Source of the DNA: Marinoscillum sp. 108
GTDB lineage: Bacteria > Bacteroidota > Bacteroidia > Cytophagales > Cyclobacteriaceae
Direction: 5' to 3'
DNA: 64,000 nt
Assembly: GCF_902506655.1 (NCBI RefSeq)
Contig: NZ_LR734808.1
Coordinates: 434,001-498,000, forward strand
A program made the translations under genes and the position numbers. Below, piece after piece: positions 52,679 through 62,546 of the stretch (positions are counted from its first letter, which is position 1; each line of letters begins with the position of its first letter). The notes beneath the pieces are model-generated. The model had not been told where the DNA came from and made no database searches. It saw only the letters and a list, made by a program, of their open reading frames with translations.

Positions 52679-53968
52679 TTAGATTGATTTTTTGGGTTTG
52701 AGCCGGGGCTGTTGCATGGAGAAGCAGTGTATACCACCTCCACCGAGGTTAACGGCCCGCGCATCCAGCATGACGACCTTACGATCCGGAAAAAGGGACT
52801 CTAATACACCCTTGGCTTGTTCGTCTTTCCGCTTGATTTCATCGGTCATTCCCTCACGCCAATATTTTTGCCCGATCACTACGGTATTGGTGATCAGAAA
52901 ATTCAAATAACTGGCCGCAGCCACCACCGCGATGGTGTCCCCCTCAGGAAAGATGCTACCATCCCGGTAATCCAGGGTTTTGATATAGTCGTACACGTAA
53001 TCCCCGGGGGCCATTTCATCAAAGACTGTCGCAGGCAGTGGCATTCTCACGATGTTGAATGGATTCCCGTCCTGATCAGTTTCCTGTAGCAGGAGCTGAT
53101 AATTTTCCTCCAGTCTCCTGTGGTTTTCCATGGCTATGGGGTCATCAAATTCCGAGCTGTCCACTTGCGCCAGCAGGATGGTAGAGTCATTGACAAACCG
53201 GGCAAATTCATCAATGTGCCCATTGGTGGTTACTACGGTATAGGCTTTGGTGCCGTCTGCGGTGTTCAAGGGCCCCAGAAACGTGTGATCATCTTCCTGC
53301 AGGCCTCTTTTTAACCAAATGACTTTCTCCACACCCAGCAAACGACTATACTCAGCTTCCATTTGTGATTTGGAGAGGTGAGGGTTTCGTCCCTGCTCCA
53401 CGCTCTCCGTCACCATCAGGGTGCCGAGCCCATTCACCTCACGATTGCCCCCTTCACTGATCATGGAGCTGGAAATGACGGGTAGTTGCAAGAGATTGGC
53501 CACACGGGTGTCATACAGCTCTTCAGTTTGAGTGTCTGTATCGAGTGTATCGGTATACCCCCAGGCATTAAAATTGAAATCGGCAATGGCGTGCCTGCCA
53601 TCACTTGTTTCCACGAAAGTGGGGCCCATGTCGCGGGTCCAGATCTCCACCGATGGGATTTCCTGTATGGTGAGGTTTTGACTTTCCTTAAACCTTGAAT
53701 TCAGCACCTTCCGGGCTTCATCGCAAAGCGCTTTATCCCCACAGGTGACAATAACATTCAGGTCATCGATGAGCGCTTCTATCACCGCCAGAGTGACCTT
53801 TTGCACAGATTCATCATTCTTATGCTCTCTTGGTGGCCAGATCAGCCAGACTGCATCCACCGCTTCATATTCGGCAGGCTGTCGTGTCACTGTCCAGGAG
53901 TCGGGTTGATTGCTGTGGGTGGCACAAGACAGGAGTAGGAGGGCAGTAATAAATAGGGTTATTCTCAT
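52679..53968 (-). CDS. Exported agmatine-deiminase-family lipoprotein
   Basis: 429 residues. The signal MRITLFITALLLLSCATH ends in a lipobox Cys. The enzyme part shows WTRDMGPTF, ISEGGNREVNG, GHIDEFARF and the catalytic Cys415 in GGGGIHCFSMQQP, the pattern of agmatine deiminases (agmatine to N-carbamoylputrescine). The lipid anchor is unusual: the classical enzyme is cytoplasmic. Substrate choice may differ. Together with speA and the two hydrolases at 15-17 kb this is a third pentein enzyme in the window. Confidence 0.82.
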   Translation of the reverse strand: MRITLFITALLLLSCATHSNQPDSWTVTRQPAEYEAVDAVWLIWPPREHKNDESVQKVTLAVIEALIDDLNVIVTCGDKALCDEARKVLNSRFKESQNLTIQEIPSVEIWTRDMGPTFVETSDGRHAIADFNFNAWGYTDTLDTDTQTEELYDTRVANLLQLPVISSSMISEGGNREVNGLGTLMVTESVEQGRNPHLSKSQMEAEYSRLLGVEKVIWLKRGLQEDDHTFLGPLNTADGTKAYTVVTTNGHIDEFARFVNDSTILLAQVDSSEFDDPIAMENHRRLEENYQLLLQETDQDGNPFNIVRMPLPATVFDEMAPGDYVYDYIKTLDYRDGSIFPEGDTIAVVAAASYLNFLITNTVVIGQKYWREGMTDEIKRKDEQAKGVLESLFPDRKVVMLDARAVNLGGGGIHCFSMQQPRLKPKKSI

Positions 53969-54292
53969 GTTTGTTGGCGTGTGATGCTCAAGTGTGTGTG
54001 TCCTTCAGCTAAAGGTGTTAAAAGTAGTGAACCGGTACCATACATGCAATCTCAGGGATGATATGGGATGTTTAGATGAATAATAACCGTACTTATCACA
54101 TTTCTTCAGGGTTTCTTCAGATTCTTCTGTTAATTTAGAGCCATAAAACACTGTCTAAACCTGTTTCTTAACTTGTTTCTAGTGTTTTCCATAAGGGCCA
54201 TCCCGAGGATCACCCTTATACACCCCACCCAAAATTTTAATGTATTCAGGTATGCTGGCGGATTGGCTGGCACAAAAAATGAAAAGGAATCC
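53969..54292. other. Intergenic region before the outer-membrane barrel
   Basis: No gene is supported in this 324-bp gap. It holds an 8-bp inverted repeat AAAACACT (54145-54152) and AGTGTTTT (54181-54188), which could be part of the promoter region of the next gene. Nothing else is recognised. Confidence 0.4.
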
Positions 54293-57016
54293 ATGAAATA
54301 CCTCATTTTCATTGCGGTCAATTGCATTATTTTCCCACTCCTCGCGCAGGAATTTTCCATCAGTGGCAGCATTCAAAGCCACGAAGATCAGTCTACTTTT
54401 CCGGGTGCCACGGTGGTGGTCCAAAACCCCGGCGACTCATCCATCATCAAGGGGAGCATCACCGACTATGAGGGCCATTTCAAGATCAGCGGCTTAAGCG
54501 CAGGTACGTACCTGATCAAAGCGGACTTTATTGGCTATCAGACGCTGTACCAAAAGGTAGACCTGACCAGGAACCTGGACATGGGCACATTGGCACTGGT
54601 GGAGGATACCAAGGTGCTGGAGGCCGTTGAGGTGGTGGGCAAGCCCGTGGCAGCCATGCAGAAGGGTGATACCACGCAGTTTAGTGCCAGGGCCTACAAG
54701 ACGGCCCCAGATGCTTCCAGTCAGGAACTGATAGAGAAACTACCCGGCATCAGCACGCAGGACGGAAAGCTGCAAGCCAATGGTGAGGACATCCAGGTGA
54801 TTTTGGTGGATGGCAAGCCTTTTTTTGGAGGGGATGTGAATGCCGCTCTGCAAAACCTGCCTGCGGATGTGGTGGCCAGTATTCAGATTTTTGACAAAAA
54901 GAGTGACAAGGCGGCCCTCAGTGGTTTTGATGACGGTGCGCAGCAAAAGGCCATCAACATCATTACCAAGCCCAGTCGGAGGGTGGGTCAGTTTGGTAAA
55001 TCCACCATCGGTGTGGGGACTGGCGGTACCTATCAGGGTGGGGCCAGTGTCAACTTTTTCAATAACGACCGGAGGATTACCGTTACCGGACTGAGCAACA
55101 ACATCAACACGACCAATTACTCTGCAGACCCCGGTAGCATGGGGGATAACATCAATGCCAATGGGCTGATCAAAACCAATAACCTGGGCATTAACTTTAG
55201 TGATCACCTGGGTTCAAAATTTGAATTGAATGGAAACTATCAATTTTCGCGAGAGGAGAATGAACAAACTGAGCGCAAGCTGAGAGATTATGCCCTGGCC
55301 TCAGATTCCGGCCAGATTTACTCCGAAGATCGCTATTCCAACCGCCTGAATGTTGCACACAGGCTGGGTCTGAAGCTGGAGTATAAAATCAACGAGAACA
55401 ATGTGTTGCTGATGCGTCCGCATCTTTCTTTCAGAAATGAGGAAAGTATCAATGATTTTCTAGGCCAAACCACTTCTGGTTCCAGTCCGGTGAATGCTAC
55501 GGATAATACAGCCACGGCCAGCTATCAGGACTATGATTATGACAATAACCTCTACTATAGCCGGAAGTTTGGCAAAAAGGGACGCAGCTTCACCTCGCGA
55601 CTACACACGGGGTGGCATACCAACGAGGATCGGTCCAGGCGCTATGCCGAAAACCAGTTTTTCAACGAAAGCGATAGCCTGGGGATACTTGATCAGCGAA
55701 CCACTCGCTCCCGAACAGGCATTTCGTGGGAGGTGCAGGCCTCTTACACCGAGCCACTTGGTGAGCACAGCATGATGGAACTGGAGTATGAAATCGGGGA
55801 TCGCATTGATGACTCGGATAAGCTCACCTATGATGCCGACGAATCGGGTGACTACAATGCGTTGGATACTGCGCTGAGCAATACCTTCAAGAGTGAATAC
55901 CTCCGCCAGAAGTTTGAGGTGGGGTATCAGTGGCAAAATGAGGGGCTGAAACTGCAGGTAGAAACAGAGTTTCAGCGATCCGATATGTCAAACGATCAGG
56001 TATTTCCCACTCAGACGGACCTGAATAAGGGATTTAGCAGTCTGCTGCCATCGGCACGGCTGGACTACCGACTCTCCGAAGACAAGCGCATAGAGCTGAG
56101 TTATCGTACTTCCACCAGACAGCCTTCTATTGGGGATCTTCAGGATGTGATTGACAATTCCAATGCCCTGCAGCTCAGTGCAGGAAATCCCGACCTGAAC
56201 CAGACTTACAACCATAAGGCAAGGGCCCGATTTTGGTCGAGCGATCCTGAAAATGGTAAGTCGCTATACGCCTCGGTGGAGTCTTCCTTTTCGCAAAACC
56301 TCATCACCAACTCTACCTTCATAGCCGAAGAGCCACTGGAGGTGGCCGAGGGTGTGATTCTGGAGCAGGGGTCACAGTTCACTCGACCTGCCAATGTGGA
56401 TGGTTATTACCAGTTTAGGTCTTATATGAGCTATGGAAATCCCCTCGAGGTGATCAAGTCCAATATCCGATTCAATGGGGGTGTGAACTTTACCAGAAAG
56501 CCCGGGTTGGTCAACGATGTGTTGAATTTTTCGGATGCCCACAACTACCGCCTGGGGGTGTCGCTCAATACCAACATCAGCGAGACCTTTGATGTCAACA
56601 TCTCCACCCGGTCCAGTTACAACGTGGCTAAAAATTCATTGCGGCCTTCGCTCAACAACAACTACTACAATCAAACGACCCGCTTAAAATACCGGTGGGT
56701 CTTCCTGGGCGGGTTTGTCTATCGGGCAGACCTTCGTCATCAGCTGAATACCGGCCTCTCGGAGGGCTATGACAACAGCTCCATGCTGCTCAATATGAGT
56801 GCCGGGCGCAAGTTCTTAAAGAATGATCTGGCTGAGATCAGTGTGAATGTCTACGACCTCCTGCAGCAGAACAACAACGCCCGTAGAAACATCACTGAGC
56901 TATACATCGAGGATCAGCAGTCCACAGTGCTGGAGCGCTACTTCATGCTCACGTTTACCTACAACATCCGCCACTTCAGTGCGGGTACCACCCGAGAGGA
57001 TTTTGAGGATATATAG
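54293..57016 (+). CDS. TonB-dependent receptor-like outer-membrane protein
   Basis: 907 residues with a signal peptide (YLIFIAVNCIIFPLLAQ). Residues ~20-105 form a carboxypeptidase-regulatory-like domain (SGSIQSHEDQSTFPGATVVVQN, GHFKISGLSAGTYLIKADFIGYQ). A plug-like domain is near 120-230 (SSQELIEKLPGISTQDGKLQANGEDIQVILVDGKPFFGG). The remaining ~670 residues form an OMP_b-brl_3 barrel ending YFMLTFTYNIRHF. The start is taken at 54293. An upstream in-frame ATG at 54173 adds no signal-like sequence. A nutrient uptake role is inferred. Confidence 0.9.
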   Translation: MKYLIFIAVNCIIFPLLAQEFSISGSIQSHEDQSTFPGATVVVQNPGDSSIIKGSITDYEGHFKISGLSAGTYLIKADFIGYQTLYQKVDLTRNLDMGTLALVEDTKVLEAVEVVGKPVAAMQKGDTTQFSARAYKTAPDASSQELIEKLPGISTQDGKLQANGEDIQVILVDGKPFFGGDVNAALQNLPADVVASIQIFDKKSDKAALSGFDDGAQQKAINIITKPSRRVGQFGKSTIGVGTGGTYQGGASVNFFNNDRRITVTGLSNNINTTNYSADPGSMGDNINANGLIKTNNLGINFSDHLGSKFELNGNYQFSREENEQTERKLRDYALASDSGQIYSEDRYSNRLNVAHRLGLKLEYKINENNVLLMRPHLSFRNEESINDFLGQTTSGSSPVNATDNTATASYQDYDYDNNLYYSRKFGKKGRSFTSRLHTGWHTNEDRSRRYAENQFFNESDSLGILDQRTTRSRTGISWEVQASYTEPLGEHSMMELEYEIGDRIDDSDKLTYDADESGDYNALDTALSNTFKSEYLRQKFEVGYQWQNEGLKLQVETEFQRSDMSNDQVFPTQTDLNKGFSSLLPSARLDYRLSEDKRIELSYRTSTRQPSIGDLQDVIDNSNALQLSAGNPDLNQTYNHKARARFWSSDPENGKSLYASVESSFSQNLITNSTFIAEEPLEVAEGVILEQGSQFTRPANVDGYYQFRSYMSYGNPLEVIKSNIRFNGGVNFTRKPGLVNDVLNFSDAHNYRLGVSLNTNISETFDVNISTRSSYNVAKNSLRPSLNNNYYNQTTRLKYRWVFLGGFVYRADLRHQLNTGLSEGYDNSSMLLNMSAGRKFLKNDLAEISVNVYDLLQQNNNARRNITELYIEDQQSTVLERYFMLTFTYNIRHFSAGTTREDFEDI

Positions 57017-57481
57017 GTGAATCATGGCGGATTCTCATGTCACTTGCTCGATGTTGGCTTTAGAATGACGGAGCGGGAAAGAACGTCATTCCCACGCAAG
57101 CGGGAATCACATTGCGGTTCTGTTTTTTGATCGAAAAACATCTCTCATGAACCTGTCTGATGGTTCGACGGAGCTCACCATGACAGGTTCATACTCATCA
57201 TGTCAGCTTGAGATGGCAATTCCATTTTTTTACTGACAACTTCTGACAGAGATGCAAAGATTCCGGTATTTGTTCACCGCTACGCTTTGCCCAAAACCGG
57301 AATGACGGAGCGGGAAAAGAACGTCATTCCGGTTTCTGAGGCACGAAGAAGACCGGAATCTTCTCCTGTTGACGGTTCGGTAGGTTTGAGGGAGCTCGCA
57401 TTGTCACGCTGAGCTCCGTCGAAGCGTAAGACAATGCTCCCCGAGGCATCTTTTACCCGAACAAATCATTGGAATCTCCGT
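57017..57481. repeat. Repeat mosaic left of the divergent pair
   Basis: Gene-free. A 237-bp unit starts at 57063 and a truncated second starts at 57300. Each begins GAATGACGGAGCGGG. Inside is ATGAACCTGTC (57147-57157) paired with GACAGGTTCAT (57182-57192), an 11-bp stem. A third piece has GCATTGTC (57398-57405) and GACAATGC (57430-57437). The same mosaic lies at 59998-60652, right of the pair. Confidence 0.75.
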
Positions 57482-58603
57482 TCAAGGCTTCTTGATAGTA
57501 ACCCCCTCGGGGTTATCAAATTTACCGGTGATGAGCCAGCCACCAAAGTCTTCAGACACGGCCATCAGGAGGGTGTTTTCTCCTTTTTTCAGGTTCAGAT
57601 AGATAGCATCAAACAACCCGATGGTACCCAAATAGCGATAGTCTCGGGAGTGCCATCGGTTGTTGCCACGGTAGATGGGCTGGCCATTCAATATAGCCAC
57701 CACTCGGTCGCTGTATCCAAAGTGAAATAACTTGACCTGATCCGCTTCGGATTGGATGATGATCCTGGCAAAGACCGTCTCACCCGGTGAGCCATCATAC
57801 AAGGTCTGTACTCTGGAGATGTTCGCTGCGGTGCCTTCCTCCACCTTAATGGTGCCACCCCATTTCCGTTCATCAATCAGGCGTTGAAGGTTTGCCGGGT
57901 CTTCCAGGTCTTCCAGGCCTTTTTCTTCAAACATATCAGACACTTGCCAGGCTGGTACAAGTCCTTCTATGGGTTCCCTGATGCCAGGCTGGAAATCAAC
58001 GAGCTCATAAGCGTTTGGATTAATGCGCATATTGGCCAGGTGCATACCCGAGGCGCCACCACCCCGGAAGACCACCTTACCTGCCTGTGCAGGATGAAAC
58101 AGTATCCAGGATAAGTGGGGCTTTTCGGAGAAATCCATATACACCTGAGCCTTATCGCCATTCACCACTATTTTCACATGGGTCCAGTCATCATATTTGT
58201 AGTCATAGGGAAACGAATATTTCGACCCGAAATAAAGCTGCCAGGGTGTTACACCTTTCACAGCGGGCGCGGCCTGGTTAGCGTCAGGCTTGCCGGGAAG
58301 GTGGGGCCTCAGGTAAAACTGCTCCATGTCGCCACTCTCAACCGAACGGAAATTCATTCCGGGGAAGGCTGCTTCTTCTTTAAGGAAGATGTCAAATTCG
58401 ATGGTACCATTGAGGAAGGTGACTTGTTTTGGGGACATGGAGCCACCCTGCAAGTAGATGGCCTGCTGTCCTTTGTAGTTTTCCAGCACGTAAGATTGCG
58501 CATTGATCTCCCAAAGGGCTGTATCCAGGGGAATCACTTGTTGGGCGTTGCCTATCGATGCAAGGCCCAAAAGGGCGAGGGTTAAGATTAAGTTTTGTTT
58601 CAT
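57482..58603 (-). CDS. Exported laminin-G/DUF1080-like fold protein
   Basis: 373 residues with a signal peptide (LILTLALLGLASIGNAQ). Residues ~30-200 look like a concanavalin-like fold (TIEFDIFLKEEAAFPGMNFRSVESGDMEQFYLRPH, WTHVKIVVNGDKAQVYMDF), similar to 3-keto-disaccharide hydrolase/DUF1080 proteins. The C-terminal third (GYSDRVVAILNGQPIYRGNNRWHSRDYRYLGTIGL) is a beta-sandwich. It may bind or cut sugars outside the cell. The start at 58603 is chosen over 58630. It is divergent from the membrane-anchored gene at 58714. Confidence 0.72.
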   Translation of the reverse strand: MKQNLILTLALLGLASIGNAQQVIPLDTALWEINAQSYVLENYKGQQAIYLQGGSMSPKQVTFLNGTIEFDIFLKEEAAFPGMNFRSVESGDMEQFYLRPHLPGKPDANQAAPAVKGVTPWQLYFGSKYSFPYDYKYDDWTHVKIVVNGDKAQVYMDFSEKPHLSWILFHPAQAGKVVFRGGGASGMHLANMRINPNAYELVDFQPGIREPIEGLVPAWQVSDMFEEKGLEDLEDPANLQRLIDERKWGGTIKVEEGTAANISRVQTLYDGSPGETVFARIIIQSEADQVKLFHFGYSDRVVAILNGQPIYRGNNRWHSRDYRYLGTIGLFDAIYLNLKKGENTLLMAVSEDFGGWLITGKFDNPEGVTIKKP

Positions 58604-58713
58604 GTCCTCTAGATACGATGTGGCATGCATGAAGGACTAACCCTTCCCGAGCAAGTTCGTTCATAATGATTCATGATTGTTCAGGAGGTGAATTATCCCC
58701 AACTTTGAATTCG

Positions 58714-59949
58714 ATGAAAAAGACAGCACTGCATAGCGAAGAAGTAAGCCGACTCAGGGCGGAAATCGAGCAAAAGCTGGGCTGGGGGCCAGGATCCGAC
58801 TGGCACAGCAGCGTGTTTTCTGAACTCAGCGAGAAGGTTTTTGAGGAATGTCAGGTCATGCTCAGTGCTACCACGCTCAAGCGATTTTGGGGAGTGGTCA
58901 ACCATGAGAGTGTACCCAGTATCAGTACCCTCGATACCTTATCGCAGTTTTGTGGCTTTCAAAATTGGCGTGATTTCAAACAGCAGCCCTTCCGCAAACC
59001 TCGAAAGCAGTCTTATTTCCCCAGAAAGTCTCTGTATGTGACGGCCGGGTTTTTACTGGCACTACTGACAGTGGTACTCATCGGCAACAAACGACCGAAT
59101 GCAGAGGAGCTCCCGGAGGGGATAGCCTTCTCCAGCAGGGCGCTATCCCGCGCTTATCCAAATTCTGTGGTCTTTGATCTGGATCTTCAGGGAGTGCAGT
59201 CTGACAATGTGCTGATTCAGCAATATTGGGATCCTACCAAGACCATCAGTATCTCCGATGACCAGCAACAGGCGACGGGTATTTATTACTTTCCGGGCTA
59301 TTTCCGCGCCAAACTGCTGATCGACGATGAAGTAGTCGCTTCACATGATTTGTTTCTGAAAAGCAACGGGTGGATAGGGACGGTGGAGTACACGCCAGTT
59401 CCCAAATACTTCAGACCTGGTATGAGCGACGAGAAGGAGCTTTTTTACCCGGAGGAAATTGGTGCTGAAGTGAAAGCGTCTAAAGATCCGCTGATGACAG
59501 TATATCACTATGTCGATGATCTGGGAGAAGTCTCTGGGGATGACTTTACACTGAGAGCCAACATACGAAATACTTATGACGATCAATGGGCGGTTTGCCA
59601 ATCGGTTGGGGTGTATGTGTTGGGTACCAAAGGGGCCATGATCATTCCTTTTTCGAGGGTGGGCTGCAGCTCCGATAATAACCTCATGCTCAACGATGTT
59701 TACCTGAGTGGCAAGGCCAATGACTTATCAGCATTTGGTGTGGATCTGTCGGACTTTACAGAGGTGTCCATAGCCGTAAAAACAAAGAGTGTCCAGGTTT
59801 CTGTGCGCGGAGAGGTCGTGTATCAATCGGCTTATCAGAAAACCATGGGCCGGTTGGTGGGATTGCGATTTAAGTTTCTGGGACTAGGGGAGGTGGCTAA
59901 TTATTCTTTGACCTCAGGGGGTAGGAATGTGACGTTGGTGGGAGAATAA
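58714..59949 (+). CDS. Membrane-anchored Bacteroidota protein with cytoplasmic helical head
   Basis: About 411 residues. The N-terminal ~110 residues are soluble, with FEECQVMLSATTLKRFWG and SISTLDTLSQFCGFQNWRDF, a conserved helical head of unknown role. One membrane helix follows (about residues 110-130, SLYVTAGFLLALLTVVLIG), then a ~280-residue beta-rich outer domain. Such proteins often pair with exported sugar-binding proteins, as here with the gene at 57482. A role in sensing is inferred. The start at 58714 begins at MKKTALHS. Confidence 0.7.
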   Translation: MKKTALHSEEVSRLRAEIEQKLGWGPGSDWHSSVFSELSEKVFEECQVMLSATTLKRFWGVVNHESVPSISTLDTLSQFCGFQNWRDFKQQPFRKPRKQSYFPRKSLYVTAGFLLALLTVVLIGNKRPNAEELPEGIAFSSRALSRAYPNSVVFDLDLQGVQSDNVLIQQYWDPTKTISISDDQQQATGIYYFPGYFRAKLLIDDEVVASHDLFLKSNGWIGTVEYTPVPKYFRPGMSDEKELFYPEEIGAEVKASKDPLMTVYHYVDDLGEVSGDDFTLRANIRNTYDDQWAVCQSVGVYVLGTKGAMIIPFSRVGCSSDNNLMLNDVYLSGKANDLSAFGVDLSDFTEVSIAVKTKSVQVSVRGEVVYQSAYQKTMGRLVGLRFKFLGLGEVANYSLTSGGRNVTLVGE

Positions 59950-59997
59950 TAGTAGAGTAGATGCTTGTTTATCTTCAATACGCTTTGTCCAAAACTG

Positions 59998-60524
59998 GAA
60001 TAGTGGAGCGGGAAAGAACGTCATTCCCGCGCAGGTGGGAATCACATTGCAGTCCTGTTCGTTGATGGAAAAACATCTCTCATGAACCTGTCTGATGGTT
60101 CGACGGAGCTCACCATGACAGGTTCAGGCTCGTCATCAGGCTTGAGATGGCGATTCTGTGTTTTTACAGACAACTCCAGAAAGAGATGCAAAAGATTCCG
60201 GTGTTTGTCTAGCGCTGCGCTTGTCCACCGGATGACGGAGCGGGAAAAGAACGTCATTCCCAACGCAAGCGGGAATCACATTACCGTTCTTTTTTTGAAC
60301 GAAAAGCATCTCTCATGAACCTGTCTGATGGTTCGACGGAGCTCACCATGACAGGTTCATACTCATCATGTCAGCTTGAGATGGCGATTCCCCGTTTTTA
60401 CTGACAACTCCGAAAGAGATGCAAAAGATTTCGGTGTTTGTCTAGCGCTGCGCTTGTCCACCGGATGACGAAGCGGGAATGGAACGTCATTCCGGTTTCT
60501 GAGGCACGAAGAATACCGGAATCT
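59998..60524. repeat. Tandem ~233-bp repeats right of the divergent pair
   Basis: Units start at 59998, 60231 and 60464 (the last truncated), spaced 232 and 233 bp. Each holds the inverted arms ATGAACCTGTC/GACAGGTTCA (for example 60082-60092 with 60117-60126 and 60315-60325 with 60350-60360) and a TTCCCGCG-type palindrome. The same unit is at 57063. The truncated third matches the truncated unit at 57300. Confidence 0.8.
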
Positions 60525-60612
60525 TGTCGTTCTGATGGTTCAATGGGCTCGTCATGACAAGTCTCCTCGAACTCACTGTGAGGGCTAGAGAATCTACTCA
60601 GAGTTATGCCAT

Positions 60613-60652
60613 GCTTTGTCAGCCTGAGCTCCGTCGAAGGGTAAGACAAAGC
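60613..60652. repeat. REP-like hairpin, GCTTTGTC/GACAAAGC
   Basis: An 8-bp perfect stem (60613-60620 with 60645-60652) around GAGCTCCGTCGAAGG. The related copies are 62495-62534, 63677-63716 and 57398-57437. At the last, the stem is GCATTGTC/GACAATGC, a paired change that keeps base pairing. Confidence 0.75.
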
Positions 60653-60664
60653 AGTGAGATTCCC

Positions 60665-60756
60665 TATAGCCAATAATGGTTTGATCAGGATGGAAAATCT
60701 GTTAGATTTGGTTGACAAGCGGGCATCAACCATGGTGGTTGATAGGCGGTTACTTA
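60665..60756 (+). repeat. R1 element, plus-strand copy 1
   Basis: About 92 bp, directly before the gene at 60768. It shares AATGGTTTGATCAGGAT and TTAGATTTGGTTGAC with the other R1 copies. The terminal hairpin is ATCAACCA (60725-60732) with TGGTTGAT (60736-60743). No clear GTTRRRY box is present. Confidence 0.6.
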
Positions 60757-60767
60757 GTCACTACGAA

Positions 60768-61550
60768 ATGAAAATGTTATTTATAGGTTTATTTGTCTCC
60801 TTAAGCTCAATGGCTTTTTGCCAACAATTAGAATTAGCTGACTACATAAATATTAAAGTACAGGAATACGAACGTAAAGGAGAAAAGAAGATTTCGATTC
60901 AACCTGAACTGTCAGCTGGAACCCCGGCAAAAAAGTTTGAAAGAAGATTTTTATACCTGATCTTAAATATTCCAGAGATATATACTTCTAACAGTAAAGA
61001 GAAATACATTGAGATGAAGTCATATTATCCCGATACGATGCGTATTGCAAATACTCTCTTAAAGGAATACGATTCAGATCCTAAGTTGAAAAGCTATTTT
61101 AATCAAACTCTCGAACCCATAATTGACCCTGAAAGTAGCAAAGAAATTACCTTTTCATCAGGTGAGCTTTTAGAAGTAGCCTCCAAATTTTTCTACTGTG
61201 ACAAGGTTAAGCCTGACACAAGTATTCAAGCTCATGTATGCGTGGGTTTAAATGGAATAAAAGAAGCCAATTGGGAACAAGATTATACCCTATTACAAGC
61301 CTTTTGTTTTGAAGCCATTTTCTATGGAATCATGGATAATAAGGATTCTAAAATCTGGGACGCATTCACCTACGCAAAACAACAATCATCAGAATTTCAT
61401 AGGCCTACACTTTCTTCATTAGATCAGTACCTGGAAGATGTTAAACTTGACTTGTTTGAACGGATGAGAACAAATGAAACTCTGGAAAGGGAACTTTTAG
61501 CATATTATGAACAAACGAGAGAAACTCTAGCTTTTAGCATCGAAGACTGA
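60768..61550 (+). CDS. Exported orphan protein (cassette-like)
   Basis: 260 residues with a signal peptide (MKMLFIGLFVSLSSMAFCQQ). The rest is helical and charged (YKIQ-like KVQEYERKGEKKISIQ, LELLAYYEQTRETLAFSIED at the end). No family is recognised. The start at 60768 is taken because it begins the signal and lies 11 bases after R1 copy 1. The gene is AT-rich. Confidence 0.65.
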   Translation: MKMLFIGLFVSLSSMAFCQQLELADYINIKVQEYERKGEKKISIQPELSAGTPAKKFERRFLYLILNIPEIYTSNSKEKYIEMKSYYPDTMRIANTLLKEYDSDPKLKSYFNQTLEPIIDPESSKEITFSSGELLEVASKFFYCDKVKPDTSIQAHVCVGLNGIKEANWEQDYTLLQAFCFEAIFYGIMDNKDSKIWDAFTYAKQQSSEFHRPTLSSLDQYLEDVKLDLFERMRTNETLERELLAYYEQTRETLAFSIED

Positions 61551-61608
61551 GCCTACCAAACGCTGATTGGTTATGTGCCCAAGGAGCGTTCTGGGGCTGG
61601 TTTTAGTC

Positions 61609-61703
61609 TATAGCCAACAATGGTTTGATCAGGATGGAAAATCTGTTAGATTTGGTTGACAAGCGGACATTAACCACGGTGGTTGTTAAGCAGGATGTTA
61701 GAT
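61609..61703 (+). repeat. R1 element, plus-strand copy 2
   Basis: Reads TATAGCCAACAATGGTTTGATC to GTTAGAT (61697-61703), a match to GTTRRRY. The terminal stem is shorter (AACCA 672-676 region with TGGTT) but preserved. It lies 15 bases before the next start. Confidence 0.62.
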
Positions 61704-61717
61704 TTAATTTGAGTATA

Positions 61718-62395
61718 ATGACACAAAAACAACTGTTATTAATCATACTTTTTTCGATAGCATCAGTGAGAGTTTTAACTGCTCAAAGCTTAAACTTTGT
61801 GGGAAGAGGTAACCTTTCAATTGGTGCAGAATACCAAAGCATCGATTATAATGGTGGAGACCTATTCTACAGTCCAGGGGGCGGAATTGGAGTTGAATTG
61901 GGCTTGCAGTTAGATATTGTAAAAGGTTTCGCTATTCAATCAACTTTAGGGTATCAACTTCATTTGGCACTACAAGCAGAATCAGTCAACGGAGTCTCTA
62001 ACAAAAGCTCCTTTAATTTTAACAGGAAGTTTATCTCATTAGGTGTTCTAAAAAACTTTAAACTGACAGACAAGACTGTCAATAGTTTACAAGTTGGTAC
62101 GGGGGCTAGCATCAATTTTCCTGGAACTCTGAAGAGAACCGAAAATGATAACGAACTAGGTGAGTCAAGTTATCATTCAAATTTCGGGCTTTATTTTGAA
62201 CTCGCTTTGCGGTTAAAGCTTTCTGATAAGGTATACCTTGATCCAGCAATTAGATACAGAAGATTAAATTTTTCTGCTGAATCTTATTCGAATGGTCCAA
62301 TTACAGATTTACCAGACTATCTGCAGGATTTGAATTCTAATGGTATTGAATTAGGCATCACCTTCGTTAAAAAACTAAAATCTAGCAAAAGATAA
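61718..62395 (+). CDS. Exported beta-barrel-like orphan protein
   Basis: 225 residues with a signal peptide (LLLIILFSIASVRVLTAQ). The mature part has alternating beta strands with aromatic ends (LSIGAEYQSIDYNGGDLFYSPGGGIGVELGLQL, YFELALRLKLSDKVYLDPAIRYRR, GIELGITFVKKLK), a small outer-membrane barrel pattern. The start at 61718 is the ATG after R1 copy 2. Upstream in-frame ATGs read through R1. No named family. Confidence 0.68.
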   Translation: MTQKQLLLIILFSIASVRVLTAQSLNFVGRGNLSIGAEYQSIDYNGGDLFYSPGGGIGVELGLQLDIVKGFAIQSTLGYQLHLALQAESVNGVSNKSSFNFNRKFISLGVLKNFKLTDKTVNSLQVGTGASINFPGTLKRTENDNELGESSYHSNFGLYFELALRLKLSDKVYLDPAIRYRRLNFSAESYSNGPITDLPDYLQDLNSNGIELGITFVKKLKSSKR

Positions 62396-62494
62396 GCTCA
62401 ATGAGCAAACTGAGCTATAGCAAATTTTAGTGCTGAACTGTAATTTTAGGGGTTGCCTATTCCCGACGGGCTCTGACAGAAACGTTGCGTTTTT

Positions 62495-62534
62495 GCTTTG
62501 TCAGCCTGAGCTCCGTCGAAGGGTGAGACAAAGC
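62495..62534. repeat. REP-like hairpin, second copy
   Basis: GCTTTGTC (62495-62502) with GACAAAGC (62527-62534), same as at 60613. It lies 13 bp before R1 copy 3. Confidence 0.7.
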
Positions 62535-62546
62535 AGTGAGACCTCC

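Noticed and set aside
57017-60660. Many short frames in the repeat blocks
   Set aside because: They come from the repeated palindromes and have no family features or plausible starts.
60654-60767. Extended start of the orphan gene reading through R1
   Set aside because: The sequence MRFPIANNGLIRMENLLDLVDKR is a translation of the R1 repeat and recurs at 61625. The true start is the signal-peptide ATG at 60768.
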